Positions 53,768 to 61,343 of a DNA stretch of 64,000 nt are shown one piece after another. Numbering within the stretch: position 1 is the stretch's first letter; each line of letters opens with the position of its first letter. This DNA is from Aureibaculum luteum (GTDB taxonomy: Bacteria > Bacteroidota > Bacteroidia > Flavobacteriales > Flavobacteriaceae). The DNA is taken from positions 62,001 to 126,000 of the forward strand of contig NZ_QRGD01000002.1 in NCBI RefSeq assembly GCF_003449015.1, in the 5' to 3' direction. The position numbers were made by a program, and so were the translations under genes. Below the pieces are notes generated by a model. The model searched no databases. It saw only the letters and a program-made list of their open reading frames with translations, and was not told where the DNA came from.

Positions 53768-54208
53768 TTAAGAAATCCACCCCTTACCAATACTCTTTTT
53801 AGAAAACCAAATTAGTATCATACCAAAAACCAATACCATAATTGGCATAGCAATGGCACCAGGGCCATAAACTTCCATGGCATTGCTTATAAATAGGTTG
53901 TAAACCATCTGTACTATTATCCCGATTAAGGAAACTAAAAATAGAGGTCTAGCATATTTTTTTCTAAGTAATAATGCGAATGTACCAAGAAGTCCACCAA
54001 AAACAGCAATGGCAAAGGCTGCAATTGCCCAAGAAGGCGTGTTTGCAATCATTGAGAGTTGTTCATCAGTATACATTACTCTAAAATTTTCTGTGTTATA
54101 AGCTTGTTGTAAATACTGGAATACACCCATTCCGTTCCACAAAAGTGAAATTAGACTTATGATCCAGAACCACATAGGTGGTTTTGTTTTTCTTATAAAA
54201 TTGGTCAT
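53768..54208 (-). CDS. Four-helix membrane protein of unknown function
   Basis: This 146-residue protein has four hydrophobic helices: FWIISLISLLWNGMGVFQYL (14-33), IAAFAIAVFGGLLGTFALLL (62-81), FLVSLIGIIVQMVYNLFI (90-107) and IAMPIMVLVFGMILIWF (117-133). A polar loop contains YTDEQLSMIANTPSW. Flavobacterial homologues are loosely called sugar transporters, but no transport motif is seen. It lies just past the REP-like repeat and converges with the ATPase gene. Confidence 0.75.
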   Translation of the reverse strand: MTNFIRKTKPPMWFWIISLISLLWNGMGVFQYLQQAYNTENFRVMYTDEQLSMIANTPSWAIAAFAIAVFGGLLGTFALLLRKKYARPLFLVSLIGIIVQMVYNLFISNAMEVYGPGAIAMPIMVLVFGMILIWFSKKSIGKGWIS

Positions 54209-54316
54209 GTTTAATTGGGTTTAGTTAATGTGAGTGTGTCGTTACTGGTTGATTAACAGTTACTAAGATATGAAAAATAATGATATTTCATTCTTTTTAA
54301 TGTAAATTATCTTTCT

Positions 54317-54324
54317 TACCTTTG
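54317..54324 (+). promoter_or_regulatory. Candidate -7 box for the DUF2461 gene
   Basis: TACCTTTG fits TAnnTTTG and lies 19 bases before the ATG at 54344. A -33 TTG is not evident at the normal spacing. Confidence 0.45.
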
Positions 54325-54343
54325 AGAGAAATTAAACATATTT

Positions 54344-55021
54344 ATGGCGACTACGATACCTCAAGAGGCATTTACTTTTTTTAAAAAACTAGAAAAGAAC
54401 AATAATAGAGATTGGTTTAACGAACGTAAACCAGAGTTTAAGCAAATTGAGGCTGAGGTAAAGCAATTCTATAATGAATTATTAAAAAAAATACAGGAAC
54501 ATGATGAGGTTGATAAATTAAAAATGTTCCGGATTTATAGAGATGTACGTTTCTCAAAGAATAAAGCTCCCTATAAGACACATTTTGGTGGTTCTTATAG
54601 CCGAATAAAACCAAAATTGCGAGGAGGATATTACTTACAAATTGCTCCGGGTGATTCTTTTATAGCGACTGGTTTTTGGAACCCTGAGAAAGAAGATTTA
54701 TTGCGAATTCGTAAAGAGTTTGAATTGGATGCTACCGAAATTAATGACATTCTTAATGACAAAAGCTTTAAAAACATTTGGGGTGCAATGGTAGGTGATG
54801 CTGTTAAGACCGCTCCAAAAGGTTTTAATAAAGAACATGAGAATATAGAATTAATTCGTAGAAAGCAATTTATGTTCATTAAAAAATATACAGATAAGGA
54901 AGTTCTTTCAGCTGATTTTATGGATGAAGTGAATACTGCATTTAAATCCATTCGTCCATATTTTAATTTGATGAGTGATATTTTAACTACTGATTTGAAC
55001 GGTGTTTCTTTAATTGAATAA
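54344..55021 (+). CDS. DUF2461 protein
   Basis: This 225-residue cytoplasmic protein matches the DUF2461 family: the N-terminal FFKKLEKNNNRDWFNERKPE (residues 10-29), then MFRIYRDVRFSKNKAPYKTHFG near residue 65 and GGYYLQIAPGDSFIATGFW near 97. The family has no established biochemical role. The gene is on its own, with repeats on both sides: the REP-like element upstream and a degenerate repeat just after its stop. Confidence 0.9.
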   Translation: MATTIPQEAFTFFKKLEKNNNRDWFNERKPEFKQIEAEVKQFYNELLKKIQEHDEVDKLKMFRIYRDVRFSKNKAPYKTHFGGSYSRIKPKLRGGYYLQIAPGDSFIATGFWNPEKEDLLRIRKEFELDATEINDILNDKSFKNIWGAMVGDAVKTAPKGFNKEHENIELIRRKQFMFIKKYTDKEVLSADFMDEVNTAFKSIRPYFNLMSDILTTDLNGVSLIE

Positions 55022-55028
55022 TTAATAT

Positions 55029-55092
55029 TGTCATTGCGAGCAATATAAAAATATACTCGTTAAATAGAAATGATTATGCGACGTGGTAATCT
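55029..55092. repeat. Degenerate TGTCATTGCGAG-type intergenic repeat
   Basis: TGTCATTGCGAG at 55029-55040 and TGCGACGTGGTAATCT at 55077-55092 match the two ends of a widespread palindromic intergenic repeat found in many bacteria (ends like GTCATTGCGAG and GACGTGGCAATCT). The centre here has diverged. It lies between DUF2461 and the GIY-YIG-like gene. Confidence 0.5.
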
Positions 55093-55171
55093 TTTGAATG
55101 TTATTGCTGCATATTTTTTATGGGCATGGTAAATAATAAGCTGCTAATCCTCTCAATCAAGTTAGTCTGTC

Positions 55172-55522
55172 TCAATTATACCAAACAGCATAACGCATTC
55201 TTCTTAGTTTCAACGCCAATTGTGCTTCCATTTTTAAGGCCTCAGCTCTTGTTTTTATAGGGTTTATATGATTGTATAAACTGGGACGCAAATACATACC
55301 GTATTTTTCAACAATATTTGAAGATAGTTTATGCCCTTTTTTATTTCTATAGCCAGTTTTGTGTTGTTTGAAACGGTCTTCAGGAGTCTTACTTGTCATA
55401 CCCACATAAAGACATTGGAGTACGCCATTAAATTGTGGGTTGGCAGCTCTAAACCTTCTATTATCGGTAAAAACACGTTTAGATAGCTCTATCACATATA
55501 CACTGTATTCTGTTTTAGCCAT
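55172..55522 (-). CDS. GIY-YIG-like nuclease-domain protein
   Basis: The 116-residue protein has the GIY-YIG plan: YSVYVIEL (residues 6-13) for the first strand, CLYVGMTSKTPEDRFKQHK near residues 37-55 with the usual Gly and Arg, and a C-terminal Glu in MEAQLALKLRR near 100. Small stand-alone members of this fold occur in bacteria and may cut DNA, though activity is not proven for this subfamily. It is next to the operator repeats for satD but is transcribed away from them. Confidence 0.7.
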   Translation of the reverse strand: MAKTEYSVYVIELSKRVFTDNRRFRAANPQFNGVLQCLYVGMTSKTPEDRFKQHKTGYRNKKGHKLSSNIVEKYGMYLRPSLYNHINPIKTRAEALKMEAQLALKLRRMRYAVWYN

Positions 55523-55575
55523 GTTTCAAATTATTACGCAATATACTTTAAATCTTAAAAACAGCAATTAAATAT

Positions 55576-55653
55576 TATTAGTCTATAGGCTAATATTATA
55601 TCATTATTAGTCTGTAGGCTAATATTTAGTCATTATTAGCCTGTGGACTAATA
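55576..55653. promoter_or_regulatory. Three palindromic operators at a 29-bp period
   Basis: Three 20-bp copies of the consensus TATTAGYCTRTRGRCTAATA lie at 55576-55595, 55605-55624 and 55634-55653. Starts are exactly 29 bp apart. Each copy is palindromic with at most a few mismatched pairs, and spacers are nine bases. They lie between the divergent GIY-YIG and SatD genes. The last copy ends eight bases before the -7 box. This is a strong candidate for cooperative regulator binding. Confidence 0.8.
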
Positions 55654-55660
55654 TTTTTTA

Positions 55661-55668
55661 TATATTTG
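55661..55668 (+). promoter_or_regulatory. -7 box of satD, possible leaderless promoter
   Basis: TATATTTG fits TAnnTTTG, and only four bases lie between it and the ATG at 55673. Transcription would start at or next to the ATG. The usual -33 region falls within the third palindrome copy and shows no TTG, consistent with regulated rather than constitutive use. Confidence 0.5.
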
Positions 55669-55672
55669 TAGT

Positions 55673-56320
55673 ATGAAAACCGTAATTACAGGAGACTTAA
55701 TAGACTCTACCAACTATCCACCACAGCATTTAGATGCGATACTTAATGTGGTAAATACAGAATTTGAATACTTTAGAACTGCCTATGATGCGGATTTTAA
55801 AATATTCAGAGGCGATAGTTTTCAGGGCGTTGTGTTAGATTCTTCACGAGCTTTAGAATTGGTGCTTACGGTAAAGACAGCCGTTAATAAAATTCCAACA
55901 AAAAATAAGAAAATAAGTGGGTTAACAGATTTTAGAATTGCTATAGGTATTGGTAATATTAATTTAAAAAGAGAATCAATTTTAGAATCTAATGGCGAAG
56001 CTTTCCATTTTTCAGGAAGAACATTAGATAGTATGAAAGGAGATTATCCACGTTTACTATTAAAAACGGCTGATGAAAATTTAAACGATGAGTTTAATGT
56101 GCATTTCGCTTTGTTAGATAGTGTTACTAGTAAATGGAGTGTCGCATCTGCTGAGGTAGCTTATTATTTGCTTAAAGGTAAAAAAGAAACGGAGGTAGCA
56201 GAAATACTTGGTATAAATCAATCTGCGGTCAATCATCGAAAAAAAGCAGCCAATTGGGATGCTGTAGCCCTATTATTAGAACGTTATAAGTCAGCCATTG
56301 GAAACTATACAAACGTTTAA
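55673..56320 (+). CDS. SatD-family protein with C-terminal helix-turn-helix
   Basis: The 215-residue protein starts MKTVITGDLIDSTN, as in the SatD family. Motifs resemble the class III nucleotidyl cyclase core: Asp 8/Asp 11 in GDLIDST, FRGDSFQ around 45-51, DFRIAIGIG (86-94) and GEAFHFSGRTLD (108-119). The last ~45 residues, EVAEILGINQSAVNHRKKAA, form a helix-turn-helix. Together this suggests a nucleotide-sensing or -making regulator (inference). The three palindromes just upstream may be its own binding sites. A membrane DUF3307 gene follows after 32 bp. Confidence 0.78.
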   Translation: MKTVITGDLIDSTNYPPQHLDAILNVVNTEFEYFRTAYDADFKIFRGDSFQGVVLDSSRALELVLTVKTAVNKIPTKNKKISGLTDFRIAIGIGNINLKRESILESNGEAFHFSGRTLDSMKGDYPRLLLKTADENLNDEFNVHFALLDSVTSKWSVASAEVAYYLLKGKKETEVAEILGINQSAVNHRKKAANWDAVALLLERYKSAIGNYTNV

Positions 56321-56352
56321 AATGATTATTAGAAAAAAATAGAATAGATTAT

Positions 56353-57078
56353 ATGGACAACATTCTTATCATATTGCAATTGTTATTAGCTCATGTATTG
56401 ACCGATTTTGTATTTCAAAATACTAAAATGGTCAAGCACAAACGCAATTATAAGGGCAAGTCATGGTATTTATATGCTCATAGTTTATTGGCGGGTGTAT
56501 TAACTTATATAATTTTACAAGATTGGAATCAGTTTTTAATTCCAATAGTTATCGTGATCACACATTTTTTTATTGACCTATGGAAGTTACATCAAAAGAA
56601 GGATAATTTAAAGTACTTTATAATTGATCAAATTTTACACTTAATGATACTTGTTATCGCCTGGTTATACTTAATTAATGGGTTTTCAGAAGTGCTGCCA
56701 GCAATAGCCACATTTTTTACTTCAACACAAGCCTTAGCCATTTTCACAGGATATTTAATTGTGATTTTTCCTGTGGGTTTCATTATTGGTAAAGCAACGG
56801 AGCGATGGCAAAAGGAAATATCAAACGAAGAAGCACAGAGTAGCTTGAATAAAGCAGGCCGTTATATTGGAATTTTTGAACGTATATTGGTATTGACTTT
56901 TATTTTAATTAATAATTTTGCCGCAATAGGGTTCTTGATAGGAGCGAAGTCCATATTAAGGTTTAGTGATACAAAAGGGGCAAGAAAACAAACGGAATAT
57001 GTCTTAATTGGTACCTTAATGAGTTTTGCTATTTGTATTATCATAGGGTTGGCAATACGCTATTTAGTTTTCAAATAG
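56353..57078 (+). CDS. DUF3307 membrane protein
   Basis: This 241-residue protein has about six membrane helices and the DUF3307 N-terminus: LLLAHVLTDFVFQNTKMVKHK (residues 11-31) with a conserved His and Asp, then AHSLLAGVLTY and THFFIDLWKLHQKKD near 75. His and Asp lie in or near predicted membrane helices, which hints at metal or proton handling but is not proof. The family commonly accompanies SatD proteins, as here. It overlaps the converging gene by 15 bases at its 3' end. Confidence 0.82.
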   Translation: MDNILIILQLLLAHVLTDFVFQNTKMVKHKRNYKGKSWYLYAHSLLAGVLTYIILQDWNQFLIPIVIVITHFFIDLWKLHQKKDNLKYFIIDQILHLMILVIAWLYLINGFSEVLPAIATFFTSTQALAIFTGYLIVIFPVGFIIGKATERWQKEISNEEAQSSLNKAGRYIGIFERILVLTFILINNFAAIGFLIGAKSILRFSDTKGARKQTEYVLIGTLMSFAICIIIGLAIRYLVFK

Positions 57079-57453
57079 TTGTAATTGATCTTTCAACCTT
57101 TCACTAATCATTTGCATCATTCTTTTACTAATTTCTGATGAATTTTCCGAATAATATTGATATTCATCTAGGGTAAACATTCCCGTAACTAAACCCTTTA
57201 GAGCATTTCTGAATTTTGTATTTTTCTGTACTGCATTGTCTATATAGTTCATTTTTCCAGCAATGGGTAACTCATAAAAGGCATTTTTATAGCGTTTTAT
57301 ATAATCTTTAAAAATGGCTATTAAGAGCTCATTCTGAAATTTTAATATGGGTCTAAGCGTAGTGTTTTGAAAATTTTCTATTTCAGAAATAGCTTCGACT
57401 TTATAATTTATGATGGGCCTGATGCTTAATAAGTGCTCTTTTCTAGAATTCAT
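57064..57453 (-). CDS. Small cytoplasmic protein of unknown function
   Basis: This 129-residue protein begins MNSRKEHLLSIRPIINYKVE and is predicted to be nearly all helical, with motifs TLRPILKFQNELLIAIFKDY and YIDNAVQKNTKFRNALKGLV. No signal peptide or membrane helix. I do not recognise a family with confidence. Its last bases overlap the 3' end of the DUF3307 gene on the other strand by 15 bases. Confidence 0.72.
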   Translation of the reverse strand: MNSRKEHLLSIRPIINYKVEAISEIENFQNTTLRPILKFQNELLIAIFKDYIKRYKNAFYELPIAGKMNYIDNAVQKNTKFRNALKGLVTGMFTLDEYQYYSENSSEISKRMMQMISERLKDQLQLFEN

Positions 57454-57487
57454 GATGCATAAGTTTTATTTAAAAATAAGGATTATG

Positions 57488-57495
57488 TATATTTG
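57488..57495 (+). promoter_or_regulatory. Candidate -7 box for the acyl-CoA thioesterase
   Basis: TATATTTG fits TAnnTTTG and lies 85 bases before the ATG at 57581. No clear -33 element was found. Confidence 0.4.
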
Positions 57496-57580
57496 ATTGA
57501 GCATATAGAAGAATAGTTGTCCACGTATTATCAACCAAAAGGAACACGTTTAAAAGTAATTCTATCGTAATTTAATACAT

Positions 57581-57973
57581 ATGAAATTTCACACTAGAAA
57601 ATGGGTAAAACCAGAAGATTTAAACCCTAATGGAACCTTGTTTGGAGGAAGACTATTGTCTTGGATAGATGAAGAAGCAGCCTTGTTTACAATTATTCAA
57701 TTAGAGAATACAAAAGTAGTAACCAAACGCATATCTCAAGTAGACTTTAAAAATTCAGCCAGAGAAGGCGATATTATCGAGATAGGTATAGAAGTAGTTA
57801 AATTTGGCATGGCATCTTTAACCTTGGCATGTGAGGTTAGAAACAAAATGACACAAGAAACTATTTTAACGATCTCTAGTATTGTGATGGCAAATCTTGA
57901 TGATAAGGGTAAGCCAAAAGCACATGGTAAAACGGAGATGGAATATGTTACGGATCGGTTAAAAAATAAGTAG
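57581..57973 (+). CDS. Acyl-CoA thioesterase, YciA/hotdog type
   Basis: A single hotdog domain of 130 residues. LNPNGTLFGGRLLSWIDEEAALF (residues 13-35) is the characteristic loop and helix of YciA/BACH-type acyl-CoA hydrolases, with Asp 30 and the Asn preceding. RISQVDFKNSAREGDIIEIG follows near residue 50. It lacks the C-terminal repeat of BACH, so it works as a multimer. It ends two bases from the stop of the converging MscS-type channel gene. Confidence 0.88.
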   Translation: MKFHTRKWVKPEDLNPNGTLFGGRLLSWIDEEAALFTIIQLENTKVVTKRISQVDFKNSAREGDIIEIGIEVVKFGMASLTLACEVRNKMTQETILTISSIVMANLDDKGKPKAHGKTEMEYVTDRLKNK

Positions 57974-57975
57974 CC

Positions 57976-59238
57976 TTACTTAAATTTAGAACTCAACTCT
58001 TGAAAATCTTTAGAGCTAGGTTCTTGAAATAATTCTAAGTCAAAATGGGGAACAGCAGCGATCATGTGTTCAAAAATATCTGCCATAATATGTTCATAAT
58101 TAATCCATCTTTTATCCTTTGAAAAAGTATAAATTTCTAATGGAATTCCCTTTGAAGTAGGATCGAGATGACGCGTCATAATCATCATATCCTTATTGAT
58201 TGCGGAGTGCTCATTTAAATATAAATCGCAATATTTTCTAAATAAGCCAAGATTGGTTTGATTTCTGCCATTAACAACAAAAGATCTGTCCGAATTATGT
58301 TCTGTGTTGTACTTATCAATATCAGATTGCCTATGAGCTATATAATCGGTAAGAATTTGAATTTTTGAAAACTTTTTCAGATCCTTATCCGTTAAAAATT
58401 TAATACTATTTGTTTTAATAATAAAAGCCCTTTTAATTCTTCTACCACCACTTTCTTGCATTCCTCTCCAATTTTTAAAAGAATCAGAAATTAAGGCGTA
58501 GGTTGGTATTGTAGTAATTGTTAAATCCCAATTAGACACTTTTACTGTGGCTAAATTTATTTCAACAACATCTCCATCGGCACCATAATTATCCATTGTT
58601 ATCCAGTCGCCAATACGAACCATGTCATTAATAGAAACTTGTATACTTGCTACAAAACCCAATATGGTATCTTTAAAAATTAGTAACAAAATCGCAGAAG
58701 CAGCACCAAAGGTTGCTAGGAATTTTATCATGCTCTTGTCAGTAAGTTCAGAAAAAATAAATAAGGCACCTATAAACCAAATAAATATTACGATTACTTG
58801 AGCATAACTATCTAAGGGTTTATCTTTAAAGTATTCTTTTTGTTTTAAAAATTCTTTGGTAGTTCTTAAAAGGCTTCTAAAAATCCAAACCATTAAAATA
58901 ATTAGGTATACATCTGTGGCTTTAATAAAAAAGTTTTTCCATATTTCAAAGTCCACTAAAACAAAAGGAATTAATTTTCTTAGAATAATAAAAGGTATGA
59001 TATGAGCTATATATTTTGGAAAATTACTTTGAACCAAGTAGTCATCGTACGTAGTTTTAGTCTTAATTGTAAAAATTTTGAAGGCCCTTATAATTATTCT
59101 TTTAAGAATAAAATCAATCAATAAGAGTACAACGATTAAAATAACCAAATTTATCAATAGGTTTAAATATAGGGCTACATCTTCAGATACATTATTGGTT
59201 GTTAAAATATTATAAAACCATTTAAAATAATTGCTCAT
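57976..59238 (-). CDS. MscS-family mechanosensitive channel
   Basis: The 420-residue protein has several N-terminal membrane helices. The family pore helix appears as KFLATFGAASAILLLIFKDTILGFVASIQ around residues 170-198, followed by MVRIGDWITMDNYGADGDVVEI and a cytoplasmic domain ending near residue 400. It resembles the YbdG-type branch with extra TM segments. Such channels open under membrane stretch to protect from osmotic downshift. Confidence 0.9.
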   Translation of the reverse strand: MSNYFKWFYNILTTNNVSEDVALYLNLLINLVILIVVLLLIDFILKRIIIRAFKIFTIKTKTTYDDYLVQSNFPKYIAHIIPFIILRKLIPFVLVDFEIWKNFFIKATDVYLIILMVWIFRSLLRTTKEFLKQKEYFKDKPLDSYAQVIVIFIWFIGALFIFSELTDKSMIKFLATFGAASAILLLIFKDTILGFVASIQVSINDMVRIGDWITMDNYGADGDVVEINLATVKVSNWDLTITTIPTYALISDSFKNWRGMQESGGRRIKRAFIIKTNSIKFLTDKDLKKFSKIQILTDYIAHRQSDIDKYNTEHNSDRSFVVNGRNQTNLGLFRKYCDLYLNEHSAINKDMMIMTRHLDPTSKGIPLEIYTFSKDKRWINYEHIMADIFEHMIAAVPHFDLELFQEPSSKDFQELSSKFK

Positions 59239-59350
59239 TATAGAAGGTATTTTGTGGAGTTCAAACTAAAAAGACAAAGCTAAAGAAAATGAAGGAACTA
59301 TATACGGTTATCTATTTATATTGTATTTTAGTATTCATAATTATAATGAT

Positions 59351-59761
59351 ATGATCGATAAAATTCCAGAAAACAAAGTGTCATTTAAATATTCTTTTAA
59401 AGTTACGTTAAATGATATTGATAGATTGGGGCATGTAAATAATGTAGCTTATTTAGCTTGGACACAAATGGTTGCCAATATGCATTGGGAAAAACTAGCT
59501 TCGGATGAACTAAAGAAAAACGTTCAATGGTTTGTGCTTCGGCATGAAGTTGATTATGTACAACAAGCTTTTAACAATGACACTTTAACTGTTTATACTT
59601 GGATTGAAGATGTAAAAGGAGCACGGTCAAATCGGATATTTCGAATTTATCGTGAAGACGAACTTTTAGTGAAGTGTAAAACTACATGGTGTTTGATAGA
59701 CGCCAAAACATTAAAACCAAAACGAATTGATAATGAGTTAGCAGATTTATTTATTGTTTAA
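59351..59761 (+). CDS. Acyl-CoA thioesterase (4HBT hotdog)
   Basis: The ATG at 59351 (MIDKIPENKVSF) is preferred over an upstream TTG at 59321, since that start adds a poorly conserved leader. The 136-residue hotdog domain has VTLNDIDRLGHVNNVAYLAW (near residues 16-35) with the catalytic Asp and His of the 4HBT group. Residues TTWCLIDAKTLKPKRI close the fold. The stop codon lies inside a strong hairpin (59753-59790). Confidence 0.85.
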   Translation: MIDKIPENKVSFKYSFKVTLNDIDRLGHVNNVAYLAWTQMVANMHWEKLASDELKKNVQWFVLRHEVDYVQQAFNNDTLTVYTWIEDVKGARSNRIFRIYREDELLVKCKTTWCLIDAKTLKPKRIDNELADLFIV

Positions 59762-59790
59762 AGACGCTATATATCGCGTCTTTAAACAAT
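59753..59790. terminator. Bidirectional terminator-like hairpin overlapping a stop codon
   Basis: ATTGTTTAAAGACGC (59753-59767) pairs with GCGTCTTTAAACAAT (59776-59790): a perfect 15-bp stem. The thioesterase TAA at 59759-59761 lies within the left arm. It also lies past the stop of the converging dipeptidase gene. Confidence 0.75.
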
Positions 59791-59806
59791 AAATATCTAT
59801 TTATAT

Positions 59807-61165
59807 TTAGGCTTCTTTTTGCAATTCTGCAGCCACTTTTTGAACATCATCTAAAACTCTTAATAAATTACCACTCCATAATTTACCAATCTGATCTTCA
59901 GTATATCCTCGTTTCACCAATTCTAATGTAACATTAAAAGTTTCAGAAGCATCTGACCAACCTTCAATACCACCACCACCATCAAAATCTGAAGAGATTC
60001 CAACATGTTCTAAACCAATTAAATCTACCAAGTAATCAATATGATCTATAAAGTCAGAAACATCAACTGCACCAGGAGCATCTTTAATTGTTTTCATCTT
60101 GCCATTAACAATAGTTCTAGCTTTCATATAATTTGCATAATAGGCATCTCTGTCAGCTTCAACTAGTTTTCTAGCTTCACTTCTTTCTAAGTACTTTACA
60201 CCCATGGAGTCTAAAACATTTTTATAAATAGATTTTTCAAAAGCATTTCTTTTATTTTGTTTATCGGTATTTACATAAGATTTAAAGGCTACTGTTTGCA
60301 CTACGCCATTCTTTTCTTTAATTAGCTGTAATACTTCGTCATTTAGGTTTCTGCTATGGTCGCATAAAGCTCTTGCGGCTGAATGTGAAGCTATTACTGG
60401 AGCTTTAGACAATGCAATTGCTTGTTTATTAGCTTCAATAGATGGATGAGATAAGTCTACCATAATTCCATATTTATTCATTTCAGCAATAACTTCTTTA
60501 CCCAAGTCACTTAATCCATTATGTAACCATACATTATCCTTTTCACCTGTATTAGAATCAGCCAATTGGCTATGGCCATTATGAGCTAAGGACATATATC
60601 TAGCTCCCAGGTCATAAAATTTCTTTACATTAGAAATATCTGTTCCAATTGGATATCCGTTTTCTACACCAATCATTGCAATTTTTTTACCGGCAGCATT
60701 TATTCTTCTAACGTCATCAGAAGTTAATGCTAATTCAATTTTATCTGGTGCAATTTCTTCAGTCAATCTATGAATAGCTTCAAATTTAGCCATTGCATTT
60801 GCATAGGCCTTTTTATAACCTGCTTTATTCAAATTACCTTGACCGGTGTAAACTATAAACCAAGCAACATCAAGTCCACCTTCTTCCATTTTAGGTAAGT
60901 TAACTTGGTTTTCTAAACGTTGTGTGTAATTTTTTTCTTTAATGAAATTAGCTACATTTATATCGTCATGGGTATCCAACGTAATAACGCGTTCATGAAT
61001 TTCTTTGGCGTAAGCTACTGTATCTACTATTTTTGTTTCAACAATTTCAGTTTTAATATCAGTAGAATCTGAAATGATTTTTGAGGTTTCGGAAGTGTCC
61101 GATTTTTTATTCATGTTACAAGAAGATAGCATTAAAAGTGTGAATAAAAACATCGCATTTTTCAT
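59807..61165 (-). CDS. M19-family membrane dipeptidase lipoprotein
   Basis: The 452-residue lipoprotein (lipobox MLSSCNM, Cys 16) is a renal-dipeptidase-type zinc enzyme. VITLDTHDDINV near residue 57 gives the HxD metal pair, GVENGYPIG the bridging Glu near 146, and MVDLSHPS and VIASHSAARAL the later metal histidines. DHIDYLVDLIGLEHVGISSDFDGG is a further conserved segment near residue 372. It cleaves dipeptides, probably in the periplasm. Confidence 0.93.
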   Translation of the reverse strand: MKNAMFLFTLLMLSSCNMNKKSDTSETSKIISDSTDIKTEIVETKIVDTVAYAKEIHERVITLDTHDDINVANFIKEKNYTQRLENQVNLPKMEEGGLDVAWFIVYTGQGNLNKAGYKKAYANAMAKFEAIHRLTEEIAPDKIELALTSDDVRRINAAGKKIAMIGVENGYPIGTDISNVKKFYDLGARYMSLAHNGHSQLADSNTGEKDNVWLHNGLSDLGKEVIAEMNKYGIMVDLSHPSIEANKQAIALSKAPVIASHSAARALCDHSRNLNDEVLQLIKEKNGVVQTVAFKSYVNTDKQNKRNAFEKSIYKNVLDSMGVKYLERSEARKLVEADRDAYYANYMKARTIVNGKMKTIKDAPGAVDVSDFIDHIDYLVDLIGLEHVGISSDFDGGGGIEGWSDASETFNVTLELVKRGYTEDQIGKLWSGNLLRVLDDVQKVAAELQKEA

Positions 61166-61214
61166 AAAAAGTAATTTTAGTTAAATTGAAACCCTAAAAA
61201 TATGTATAATTATT

Positions 61215-61222
61215 TATATTTG
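61215..61222 (+). promoter_or_regulatory. Candidate -7 box before the lipoprotein at 61344
   Basis: TATATTTG fits TAnnTTTG and lies 121 bases before the ATG. No -33 element is clear at normal spacing. Confidence 0.35.
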
Positions 61223-61343
61223 AATGCAATATATCAATTATAAAAGTCTATACTAGGTACTTAACAATTCCGAAGATGGTAAAAGCCAGTATCTTCTCGG
61301 TATAAATAATTGAATATTAAAATCTTATTTAAAATTTATAAAA

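Noticed and set aside
55576-55653. Possible CRISPR array
   Set aside because: Copies are short (20 bp), palindromic and spaced by only nine bases with similar AT-rich spacers. This is an operator array, not a CRISPR with unique 30-bp spacers.
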